From an uncultured Eubacteriales bacterium (GTDB taxonomy: Bacteria; Bacillota; Clostridia; Oscillospirales; Acutalibacteraceae), in NCBI GenBank assembly GCA_951801675.1, contig CATONX010000004.1:88597-152596 (forward strand): 64,000 bases of DNA, written 5' to 3'. Below the pieces are notes generated by a model. That model searched no databases, was not told where the DNA came from, and worked only from the letters and a program-made list of their open reading frames with translations. Position 1 is the stretch's first letter. Every line of letters begins with the position of its first letter. Both the position numbers and the translations under genes were made by a program. Shown one piece after another: positions 15,785-23,770 of the stretch.

Positions 15785-16852
15785 TTGAAAATCCTACTAT
15801 ATGCCTATCTTGACCGCAATTTCGGGGATGACTGTATGGTCCGTCTCTTTTTACAGGCCTTCCCGGAGCATGAAGTATACCTGTGCTGCCGGGACGACAC
15901 GCTGCTGCTTCCCTTTATGGACCTGCCCAACCTGCGGGTGTTCCGCGGCTCCCTGAAGGCCGCATCCAAGGACAAACGCTTTGACGCGGGGGTTTACATC
16001 GGCGGCTCTATTTTCATCATTCATTCCTTAAAACACGCGCTGGTACGGGTGCTCACACAGGACCTGGCCTTGTGGCGGTTTTTACGCAAGGACGGGCTTT
16101 TGGCCTACATCGGCTGCAACCTAGGTCCTTTTGCCTGGAAACACGGGAAACGCCTGGCCCGGTACGAGCTGAAAAAGGCCTCTCTGACCACGGTGCGCGA
16201 CCGGTATTCCCTGTCGGTGGCACAGGGGCGCAACTGCCGGTATCACGCGGACCTGCTTTTTGCCAGGAACCTGCCGTGGGTAGAGCATTTGGGAGAATTC
16301 CTCGGCATCACCTGCTACAACAATTTTCAGCACGCAGGCGTATGTGAAAAGAACGCGGTGTTTCTGGCTGAACTTGCGGACCAGTATATCGAACGCACGG
16401 GAAAGGGTGTCTTTCTCTTTGCTTTCGACACGGGCGCGGAGAACGACCTGTTCGCCGCTCACCTGGTCCTTTCCCATATGAAAAACAAAGAGAAGGCACA
16501 GGTGGTCGCTCATCTCGATAACGGGGAAACGGTGCTTGCCGCTATGAGGCAGTGCCGCACACTTGTCTGCGTGCGGCTGCACGCGGCGGTGACGGCGCTG
16601 CAAATGGGTCTGCCGTTAGTCCCGGTAGCCTATTCGGACAAGATGATCCGCCTGCTTGATGAGCTTTCCATTCCAGGCAAGCGGTACCAATGGGGGACGC
16701 TGTGGGAACAGCCGGTCTCGCAGGTGCTCGACGAGGCACTGGCAGCTCCCAGGCCCCAGGTGGACAAGGAAGCGTTGGCCCGGGACGCATATGGGCATAT
16801 CGAGGACCTAAAGGCGCTGTTCTCCCAATGGGAAGCGCGGCACAAACGATAG
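15785..16852 (+). CDS. Polysaccharide pyruvyl transferase family protein
   Basis: 355 residues from a TTG at 15785, with AGGAGG eight bases upstream. The ATG at 15781 is out of frame. N-terminal ILLYAYLDRNFGDDCMVRLF and GVYIGGSIFIIH are the family's N-domain; VCVRLHAAVTALQMGLPLVPVAYSDK is the conserved C-domain HxH-type region (RLHA). Enzymes of this family add ketal pyruvate to wall glycans or exopolysaccharide; some relatives act on other acceptors. Soluble, no membrane helix. It follows the acyl-CoA ligase closely and ends at a hairpin terminator. Confidence 0.85.
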   Translation: MKILLYAYLDRNFGDDCMVRLFLQAFPEHEVYLCCRDDTLLLPFMDLPNLRVFRGSLKAASKDKRFDAGVYIGGSIFIIHSLKHALVRVLTQDLALWRFLRKDGLLAYIGCNLGPFAWKHGKRLARYELKKASLTTVRDRYSLSVAQGRNCRYHADLLFARNLPWVEHLGEFLGITCYNNFQHAGVCEKNAVFLAELADQYIERTGKGVFLFAFDTGAENDLFAAHLVLSHMKNKEKAQVVAHLDNGETVLAAMRQCRTLVCVRLHAAVTALQMGLPLVPVAYSDKMIRLLDELSIPGKRYQWGTLWEQPVSQVLDEALAAPRPQVDKEALARDAYGHIEDLKALFSQWEARHKR

Positions 16853-16895
16853 GTTCTCGGCTCTTGGCAGATAGGACCGATTGTGAGGAAATACG

Positions 16896-16932
16896 CAAAG
16901 AGGGAAGCCAGCGGCTTCCCTCTTTGTTTGTG
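16896..16932 (+). terminator. Terminator of the ligase/pyruvyl-transferase operon
   Basis: CAAAGAGGGAAGCC/GGCTTCCCTCTTTG stem with a three-base loop, followed by TTTGTGC. Located 43 bases after the stop. The rest of 16930-17110 shows no gene. Confidence 0.85.
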
Positions 16933-17110
16933 CTTGGATGATTGTCCCCAAGGTGCCTAAGGCAGTGGGAAACCGCTTTCGCTGCAAGACGATAACAAAG
17001 GCAGCCGGCGGCGGCGCTGGGCGTCTTTTCCCGCCGCTCGGAACGATGGGAAGAAGCGCTATTCATAAGGGGACACTTTCATCGGGTACATCTGGTGGTT
17101 CCCCTTAACC

Positions 17111-17147
17111 AAAAAACAAAGGCGCAGGGGAAATCCCCTGCGCCTTT
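17111..17147 (-). terminator. Terminator of the rhamnogalacturonan lyase gene
   Basis: AAAGGCGCAGGGG/CCCCTGCGCCTTT stem; on the minus strand it is followed by GTTTTTTGG, 51 bases past the stop codon. Confidence 0.9.
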
Positions 17148-17198
17148 GCCGCTATCCGCGGAGAATGGTATAGATTGCTGTTTTCTGCGAAACCGAAA

Positions 17199-20100
17199 CT
17201 ACCGGGTGATTCTCACCGTGTAGTTGATATCGGTCGCTTCGTACACGCGGTCTGCTCCGGCCACGCGCACATTGAGGGTACGGGTGCCGATGGAACCAAC
17301 GCTGGTGGCGTAAGTCCAGGTGCGGGTGCCGTCCGCATTGTCCACATAGTCCAGAGAAGCCGGGGCGAGGCCCATGCCGTTCTCGTTGAAGAGGCGCACG
17401 TAGGAAACCGCCTGGTTGGTCTTAATGGTGACCTCGAAGGTCTGGTTCGCCTTGACGGTGGCCTTACCATTGACGGAGATGGCTTCCGGCGCTTCCTCGG
17501 CGGGAGGCGCAACCGTCTCGTTTGCAATGGCGAAGCTCACGGTTGCGCCGGTGTCTTCGTAATCCGCAAACACCTTCAGGGTACGCGTACCGACCGTGCC
17601 GAGGCTCAGCTTGAGGGTCCAGGTCAGGGTGTTGTCTTCGTTGAGGACGGGCTCCTCATGGGTGCTGACCAGGCCATTGCCCAGCTCATTGGCCAAGTAG
17701 ACAAAGTCCACATTCTTGCCGGTGGTAACGGTGACCGTGATCTCGCTGTTGGGCTTATAGGAAAGCGCATCCGTCTCAGCGGTAACCGGGGTGTTGGAAT
17801 AGTACATGGGATAGGTGGGCAGTTCCATTGCGAGAACCTGATCCTTCACGTCCTCGCCCAGGTAGAAGCCCAGGTGCGGCGGCTGGTTGTAGCAGCCGTT
17901 CTGATTGGCGACCGCGTTGCGGTAAACCGGATCATGCATGAGGGTATAGATCATGTAGTCGGTGGGAATGGCGGTAGTGTAGATGCGCAGCTCGGAAGAA
18001 TCCGCCGCACGGGTGACGATTTCCTCACGCCAGTCGCCAAGGATATCGGCGGCCAGGTTCGGGGTGTTCTTGGTGCCGTTGTTGGTCAGGGTACCTTCGA
18101 ACACGTCGAGGACATCCATATCGTTGGTTTCCCAATTGTACTTGTAGATGGTCTGGGCGGTGTAGCCGTCGGGAGCGCCGATGTTCTGGCCATCGGGCAT
18201 TTCAGACAGCAGGTCGCCGTCCCAGTAAGCGCGCCAGTTGCAGGAGAAATTGACGCATTTCTCTTCCGCGATGACGTCACCGTAGACATTGTAGATGGAG
18301 CCGGCGGGAACCTGGCCGGGAGTCTCGTTGCCGGGACGCTGGGACCAGATTTCAAAGCCGGGGTTCGGAGTGATGTTGGCAGCTACGCCGCGGCCGGCGT
18401 CAAAGTTACCGATCTTATGGCCCAGCAGACGGGCGCCGTTGCCGGCGTCGCTCAGGGCATAGTTGACAATGGATCTGCTGTCCTCATAGGGGGAGAATAC
18501 CTGGAGGCGGGACGAGCCCGGGATCATGGCAGCCAGATGGATGGTATCGCCGTGAGCGACGCTGTCCATACCGTTTTTGCCGTTCTTGACCCAAAGGACG
18601 GAGCCGTCGTGGTCAATGGCGATGGAACCGAGGAGCACTTCGTCATAACCGTCGGCATCCAGGTCACCGGCGGCGTTATTGTGGTTTCCTCTGCCGCCGG
18701 TGCTGTCGCCCCAAACGTCAGAATCAAAGGTCCAAACTTCCTGCAGCATGTCGTCCACCAGCTGATAGGCGACGACAGTGGTTCTGGCATAGTAGCCGCG
18801 GTTCATGAAGGCGGTCGGACGAACCGCGCCCTCTTCGCTGGAGGCGATATCCGGAATAAAGCCGAACGCGCAGTTGTAGCGGTCGGAACGGTTGTAAGAG
18901 GTGTCACCCCAGGAGCGGACGTTGCCCACCGGGAACGCGTAGTCACAGTAATCGATGACTTCACCGGTAAGGCCGTCGATGGCGATCATGTATTCGTTAC
19001 CGCCGCCAATGTGACCGGTGCCGGAACCGGAGAGGATCACATTGGTGCCTTCCAGAGAAGGATCGCCCACCACGTCGATGATGGTGGATTCGTCGTTCAT
19101 GTCGATCTTGCCCTCGGCGTTGGGGGCATAGGTACGGGTGCCGTCGGCGCCTTTAATCAGGAACTCCGCCTTGCCGTCCATATCAAAGTCGTAGAAGAGG
19201 AACTGGCTGTAGTGAGCACCGGAGGAGACGTTATAGCCCATGTTGAGTCTCCACAGCAAGGTGCCGTCGAGCTTGTAGCAGTCAAAGAAAGTGGGGCTGC
19301 TCAAAACACCGGAGGTACCGGAGTCGAACTGGTTGGAAGGATACCACTTGACGACGATTTCATATTCGCCGTCGCCATCCACGTCAGCAACGCCGGCATC
19401 GTTGGCAGAGTAGGTCGCTATCACCTTGCCCGCAATATCCGGATGGTCGCCCGGATACTGCAGCGGGATAGCCATGTAGTTTTTCTCCCATGCAGCCGTT
19501 TCCGCGCTCATGGAGGAAATGCCGCTCAGGATGGTTTCCACGGCATACTTGTCGCCGGGTTTGCCGGCCGCGTCCACAAAGTTGGTCACCGTGGTGATGG
19601 GCTGGGCGTTGATCTTCTCACCGTTGCGGTAGAGATTGAAGGCGATGTCCTTGCCGTACTCGGAAGCGAGCAGACGCCAGGAAACAAAGATACCGTCGTC
19701 AGACTTGAGGGCAACCACGCCGCGGTCGAGCCATTCCATGGCGCGCTCGTAGCCATTGTAGTTGGTGCCCAGGTCCGCATAGCTGACGCGCTGGGTAGCG
19801 GTAAGATTTTTGGTCAGCTCATAAGGAACCGCATCACTGCCTTCGATCGGATCTCTCGCCACGATGCTGGCGGTGTAGATATAGACGCCTTCCTTGGAAG
19901 CGTCAAAGGGATTCTGAGAAGTCCAGCCGGAGATATCCGCCTGGATCCACTTGCCGTTGCTCAGCTTTACCGGCACAGTAGCGGGCAGGGCGGGCGCCTC
20001 GGTCTGCGGATAATCCACCTGAATGGTGATCATTTCCTGGACGGATTCCACATAGTGATACTTGTGATAATCCATCTTGAAGGATGCCACCAGATTGCGG

Positions 20101-21071
20101 GGATTCTCGGTTCCTTCCAGAACCAGCGGGGCCGTATAGGTATAGGTCTGGAACACGGCCGGGTCAAACGCCGGTTCGCTGGTCCACTGGCCGACCTTGA
20201 TGGCCTTCGAGGAACCATCGCCCATCAGAGCAGTCACTTCGGTGGGCAGGTCGATGGGATCGATGGAGGCCTGTACGTAATTGGCAGGCTGTTCGATGGA
20301 CAGGATGTTGTTAGCCGCGTACGGCTCATAAGAGATCTTGAAGTTATCCAGATCCTCATACACCGTGACCGGGTTTCCGCTGTTGCGGCCGCCCCAGAAC
20401 ACCATGCGGTTGAAGTTTGCATGGTTGGCTCCAATGGCAATGTCACTGAACACGGTGGCAGTAGCGCCTTCCACGTCACGGGGCGTGAGAGAAACGCTCA
20501 TCTTGTGGTTGACAAAGTCAAAGTCCAGAACCACCTTATACCAGGTCTTGGTGGGAAGGCCGGTGTTGGTAATCTTGGTGGTGGCGGGATTGCCGTCCAC
20601 AACCAGGTCGTTAAGGTTGCGAATGCTTCCGTAGGGGCCGGCTACAAAGCCCAGCTGGCCTTTATTGCCGAACACGAACTGGAACATGATGGAATTGGTG
20701 TTGGCGCTGTAGAAGCGCAGGGCGCCTACGTTTCTAACGTTGGGCACATCACCGGGACGGAAATCGAAGGAAAGCTGAAGGGATTTTGAATCGATGTAAT
20801 CGAATTCCTTCATGCTTCCGCGGTCGCCGTTGCCCTGCTGATGCCAGGTTTCCAGGTACTTGTTGCCGTTTTCTTCGGCAAGGTGAACGTCAAAGACACC
20901 CGTGCTTCCTACGAGGTCTTTGTTGCCTACGGTTCCCCAGAATTGTTCGAAGTCACCCTCGAAGTCATCAAAGAAGGGATTCGCAGGTGCCGCGCCAAAC
21001 GCAGTCATCGGCACAATGCCAAAGAGCATGACTACGCTTAACAGGATCGCGAGCAGTTTCTTTGCTTTCAT
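17199..21071 (-). CDS. Secreted rhamnogalacturonan lyase (PL11) with accessory domains
   Basis: 1290 residues from ATG at 21071 (AGGAGGAG upstream). The -10 box at 21123-21128 lies inside the longer open frame, so that frame cannot be the start. Order: signal peptide (1-27, cut near AFGA), a concanavalin-like module (~30-235), Ig-like segments (~240-415), the PL11 catalytic region (~420-1080, with YNGYERAMEWLDRGVVAL, DVDGDGEYEIVVKWYPSN, YDFDMDGKAEFLIKGADGT and GDWREEIVTR; acidic DxDGDG loops bind calcium), and two related ~90-residue C-terminal modules. It cuts the rhamnose-galacturonate backbone of pectin by beta-elimination. No LPxTG or SLH anchor, so it may be released or held by carbohydrate binding. 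Confidence 0.93.
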   Translation of the reverse strand: MKAKKLLAILLSVVMLFGIVPMTAFGAAPANPFFDDFEGDFEQFWGTVGNKDLVGSTGVFDVHLAEENGNKYLETWHQQGNGDRGSMKEFDYIDSKSLQLSFDFRPGDVPNVRNVGALRFYSANTNSIMFQFVFGNKGQLGFVAGPYGSIRNLNDLVVDGNPATTKITNTGLPTKTWYKVVLDFDFVNHKMSVSLTPRDVEGATATVFSDIAIGANHANFNRMVFWGGRNSGNPVTVYEDLDNFKISYEPYAANNILSIEQPANYVQASIDPIDLPTEVTALMGDGSSKAIKVGQWTSEPAFDPAVFQTYTYTAPLVLEGTENPRNLVASFKMDYHKYHYVESVQEMITIQVDYPQTEAPALPATVPVKLSNGKWIQADISGWTSQNPFDASKEGVYIYTASIVARDPIEGSDAVPYELTKNLTATQRVSYADLGTNYNGYERAMEWLDRGVVALKSDDGIFVSWRLLASEYGKDIAFNLYRNGEKINAQPITTVTNFVDAAGKPGDKYAVETILSGISSMSAETAAWEKNYMAIPLQYPGDHPDIAGKVIATYSANDAGVADVDGDGEYEIVVKWYPSNQFDSGTSGVLSSPTFFDCYKLDGTLLWRLNMGYNVSSGAHYSQFLFYDFDMDGKAEFLIKGADGTRTYAPNAEGKIDMNDESTIIDVVGDPSLEGTNVILSGSGTGHIGGGNEYMIAIDGLTGEVIDYCDYAFPVGNVRSWGDTSYNRSDRYNCAFGFIPDIASSEEGAVRPTAFMNRGYYARTTVVAYQLVDDMLQEVWTFDSDVWGDSTGGRGNHNNAAGDLDADGYDEVLLGSIAIDHDGSVLWVKNGKNGMDSVAHGDTIHLAAMIPGSSRLQVFSPYEDSRSIVNYALSDAGNGARLLGHKIGNFDAGRGVAANITPNPGFEIWSQRPGNETPGQVPAGSIYNVYGDVIAEEKCVNFSCNWRAYWDGDLLSEMPDGQNIGAPDGYTAQTIYKYNWETNDMDVLDVFEGTLTNNGTKNTPNLAADILGDWREEIVTRAADSSELRIYTTAIPTDYMIYTLMHDPVYRNAVANQNGCYNQPPHLGFYLGEDVKDQVLAMELPTYPMYYSNTPVTAETDALSYKPNSEITVTVTTGKNVDFVYLANELGNGLVSTHEEPVLNEDNTLTWTLKLSLGTVGTRTLKVFADYEDTGATVSFAIANETVAPPAEEAPEAISVNGKATVKANQTFEVTIKTNQAVSYVRLFNENGMGLAPASLDYVDNADGTRTWTYATSVGSIGTRTLNVRVAGADRVYEATDINYTVRITR

Positions 21072-21122
21072 TTTCTCTCCTCCTAATACATTTTGGCCAT
21101 AAATTGGTATGGCTTGTCTAAC

Positions 21123-21151
21123 ATTATGCATTTTTCTCTCTGTAATGTCAA
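21123..21151 (-). promoter_or_regulatory. Promoter of the PL11 lyase gene
   Basis: TTGACA (21151-21146), 17-base spacer, CATAAT (21128-21123) on the minus strand, ~50 bases before the ATG at 21071. The flanking DNA is AT-rich, unlike the coding regions. Confidence 0.8.
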
Positions 21152-21267
21152 TTTCGAAAAGGTAAAATTTTATACTGATTTTTTGCACTATTATAAGTTA
21201 TTATCAAATGTTCATACAACTTTTTATGAAATAATACACATAAAATTTCATATTCATGGAAAAACAC

Positions 21268-21310
21268 AAAAAAACAACCAGATTACAGACACTGTAATCT
21301 GGTTGTTTTT
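21268..21310. terminator. Terminator of the dehydrogenase/lplA/PHP operon
   Basis: AAAACAACCAGATTACAG and its complement form an 18-pair stem with a three-base loop. Runs of A and T flank it, so it works in both directions; it ends the minus-strand operon 14 bases past the PHP stop codon. Confidence 0.92.
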
Positions 21311-21323
21311 ATATGGACTATTG

Positions 21324-22637
21324 TTACATAATCGGATTCTTTTTTCCGTGCCAGAAGAAATACTCCTGGGTACCCATCTGCCGATAGGTCTGGATGCGCT
21401 GGGTAATGTCTTCATCTTTGGCAATGGACTCTTTGGAAAAGAGGGACTGCTCCAGGTTTTTGGTGGCGGCCAGCTCGTGGCCGATGAGCGCCCAGGTGGA
21501 GTCGAAAAGGTTGGCAAACTCCGGGTTTTCCATGGCCTTGCAGATGAAGGACTGGCGGGGCTGGTTGATGTCCTCCCCGGAAATCTCCATGAGGTTGTAG
21601 CGGGCGCAGTACTGCTTGATACGTCCCAGCTGCTCCATGGTGTTGCGGGAGGGCATGTAGGTCACGGCGTTGAAGCCAAGCGCATGGATGGCTTCGAACA
21701 GCTCGTCGATGTACTGGTCCTCAAACCGCTGGGCCTTCTTGTCGCCGGTAACCGACTCGCCCACATCGCCCAAATACGCGTAGGCGCTGATAGCCCCGAT
21801 TTCCCTGGCGAACTCCACCGCTTCCCTAGCATGGGGGCATTCGTCGGTGGCTTCGATGTAGAACTTCGGGACGAATTCGCTTTTGAGTACACCCAGCAGG
21901 TCGTACATGGCGTGGGGATTCTGCTCATCCAGGAGATACCCTTCGATTTTCGAGGAAATGTTCAGCCTCATTTCGGTTTTCAGGAAGGTGACAAGGGCCT
22001 CCCCTTTCCCGTACTTTTCGATGATTTTGTTGGCAAGGGCCGCAGTAATGTGCCGCTCGGTGATGGAACCATTGCGGGCGTTCTCGGAAATGGGATACAC
22101 GTCCTCGTCAAAATCCACCGACAAACCGTAGGGCGCCACCAGCTCGTTGATCTTCTTGGTCATGGCGCGGTTTCGCACGTTGCGCGCCTCCCGGTAGGGG
22201 CGGATGAAGGCCTCCACCTTATCGATCTGGGTGTGGGGGATGCCGTGAATGGCCATGTAAAAGATGGATTCCTGGTCGGGGTTGTTGATCCGCCGGCCGT
22301 AAAGGGGGGTGTCGTCGGCTTTGGCACGCAGCTCCATGCCGATGGTGGTGGCCATTCCCACAATCTCACCGGCCTTGATGAACTCCCTGGCACCCGCGAT
22401 GGAATCGTGGTCCATGATACCCGCCGTCTGCAGGCCCGCCTGATAGGCCATCCATACTGCCTTGGTGGGCGAATAGGGCGAAAAGGAATAAGTCGTGTGG
22501 ATGTGGTTGTTGACGGAGTTGAGCTGCTTTGGTGCCTCTATCTCCCCGTTCTGGATCTTCTGCATGAGCGCTTTCAATGCGTCCAGCCGGTCCCAGCTGT
22601 CCGGTGCGTTTAACTGGGCGATCAGCTCGTCAAACAT
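21324..22637 (-). CDS. PHP domain protein (predicted metal-dependent phosphoesterase)
   Basis: 437 residues from ATG at 22637 (GGAGAGG upstream). PHP motifs: HIHTTYSFSPYSP (motif I, HxH), GIMDHDSIAGAREF (motif II, DHD), GMELRA and the later ALGFNAVTYMPSRNT/GEDIN. These residues bind a metal cluster in PHP phosphoesterases related to histidinol phosphatase and the polymerase PHP domain. At 437 residues it is longer than simple PHP phosphatases, with extra helical insertions. The substrate is unknown. It is the last gene of the operon, 31 bases after lplA, so it may serve a metabolite linked to the dehydrogenase. Confidence 0.85.
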   Translation of the reverse strand: MFDELIAQLNAPDSWDRLDALKALMQKIQNGEIEAPKQLNSVNNHIHTTYSFSPYSPTKAVWMAYQAGLQTAGIMDHDSIAGAREFIKAGEIVGMATTIGMELRAKADDTPLYGRRINNPDQESIFYMAIHGIPHTQIDKVEAFIRPYREARNVRNRAMTKKINELVAPYGLSVDFDEDVYPISENARNGSITERHITAALANKIIEKYGKGEALVTFLKTEMRLNISSKIEGYLLDEQNPHAMYDLLGVLKSEFVPKFYIEATDECPHAREAVEFAREIGAISAYAYLGDVGESVTGDKKAQRFEDQYIDELFEAIHALGFNAVTYMPSRNTMEQLGRIKQYCARYNLMEISGEDINQPRQSFICKAMENPEFANLFDSTWALIGHELAATKNLEQSLFSKESIAKDEDITQRIQTYRQMGTQEYFFWHGKKNPIM

Positions 22638-22668
22638 GTGGTCCTCTCCTTTCAATTCCGTTCTTCTT

Positions 22669-23640
22669 TTAAAAAAGCGCCGCGGCAAAGTCAACCGCGT
22701 TGGCGCCCCATAGGCAACGCTCCACCTGTGCGTCCGAAAGAGACTGCTCTACCGCGCTTCTCTCATGAGGGACACCGGTGAGGGCCTCCTCCAGCAGGGA
22801 AACATCCCGGTCCCCGAAAAAGTCCCCGAACACGCGGATGGCGGCAATGCGGCCCTCCTTGACGTTGAGGTGGATCTCCGCCGTGCCGCTTGCAAACTTG
22901 TATTCCGCGTACACCTGGTATTTGGGAGAATCTCCATAGTTCCAGGCCCAGGTGGCGTATTTTTCTTCCCGCAGCTTGGCGATAGCGGCCTTGTCCGCTT
23001 CGGTCAGGGAATATACCTGCGCGTCCCCGGCGCAGACCTCTTTCGCCACATGACCGATGAAATCCTCCACCGTCATGGGAGCTTTCAGGTGCTCGGAAAT
23101 GTTCGTCACCCGAGAGCGTACCGACGCGACCCCTTTGGACTGGATTTTCCCCGGCTTTACCTTCAAAGCATCGGTCAGGTCGGCCATGTCCGCGGAAAAA
23201 AGCAGCGTTCCATGGTGCATCATCCGGCCGTTTCTGACGCATTGGGCGGTGCCGGAGAACTTCCGTTCCCCGATGCACAGGTCGTTTCGTCCCCTTAGAG
23301 CGGCGTCCACTCCAAGGGACTTGAGCGCCCGCAGAATCGGCTGGGAGAAATGAGCAAAGTCGGTGGCATGGCCGCTGCCGGACACGAGAAAGGTATAGTT
23401 GACATTCCCAAGATCGTGAAACACCGCGCCGCCGCCAGTTAAACGGCGCACCACCGGGATGCGGTGGGCGGTGACGTAATCGTAATTGATTTCCGACATG
23501 GTGTTCTGGTTGCGCCCGACGATGATGGCCGGGGCATTGCGCCAGAGCATGAAGATATCCTCCTGGAAGGTGGTCAGAAGGTACTCTTCCGCGGCCAGGT
23601 TAAAATAGGGGTCGGTGGAAGCGTTGAAAATATACAGCAT
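22669..23640 (-). CDS. lplA: Lipoate--protein ligase
   Basis: 323 residues: an N-terminal catalytic domain (~1-240; YFNLAAEEYLL, VGRNQNTMSEIN, RRLTGGGAVFHDLGNVNYTF with the RRxxGGGxVFHD lipoyl-AMP site, and GRNDLCIGERKFSGTAQ) and a C-terminal accessory domain (~245-323). It activates free lipoate with ATP and attaches it to lipoyl lysines such as Lys43 of the E2 subunit encoded upstream. Position directly after E2-E3-E1 supports a dedicated role. The 130-base gap to the E1 gene holds two hairpins, so its level may differ from that of the complex. Confidence 0.95.
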   Translation of the reverse strand: MLYIFNASTDPYFNLAAEEYLLTTFQEDIFMLWRNAPAIIVGRNQNTMSEINYDYVTAHRIPVVRRLTGGGAVFHDLGNVNYTFLVSGSGHATDFAHFSQPILRALKSLGVDAALRGRNDLCIGERKFSGTAQCVRNGRMMHHGTLLFSADMADLTDALKVKPGKIQSKGVASVRSRVTNISEHLKAPMTVEDFIGHVAKEVCAGDAQVYSLTEADKAAIAKLREEKYATWAWNYGDSPKYQVYAEYKFASGTAEIHLNVKEGRIAAIRVFGDFFGDRDVSLLEEALTGVPHERSAVEQSLSDAQVERCLWGANAVDFAAALF

Positions 23641-23670
23641 AAAACGGTTCGAGCTCCTGTGGAAAAGAAT

Positions 23671-23748
23671 GCCTGGCTTTTCCCAGGCTCTTTTTTCTCA
23701 AAAAAGCCCGGAATAGCAGGACAGGGGCAATTTTTCAATTGCCCCTGT
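23671..23748. terminator. Two hairpins between E1 and lplA
   Basis: A hairpin ACAGGGGCAATT/AATTGCCCCTGT (23721-23748) lies 22 bases past the E1 stop without a T-run on the minus strand. A second, GCCTGG/CCAGGC (23671-23688), has a T-run on the plus side and ATTCTTTTCC on the minus side. They could trim or partly terminate the transcript before lplA. Confidence 0.5.
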
Positions 23749-23770
23749 GCAGTTGTTTTGTTGTGTTCCC

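Noticed and set aside
17175..20789. A 1204-codon open frame on the plus strand opposite the lyase gene
   Set aside because: It is antisense to a protein with clear PL11 motifs, a signal peptide, an RBS and a promoter. Its own translation has no recognisable domains, and long antisense frames are expected where third codon positions are G/C-rich.
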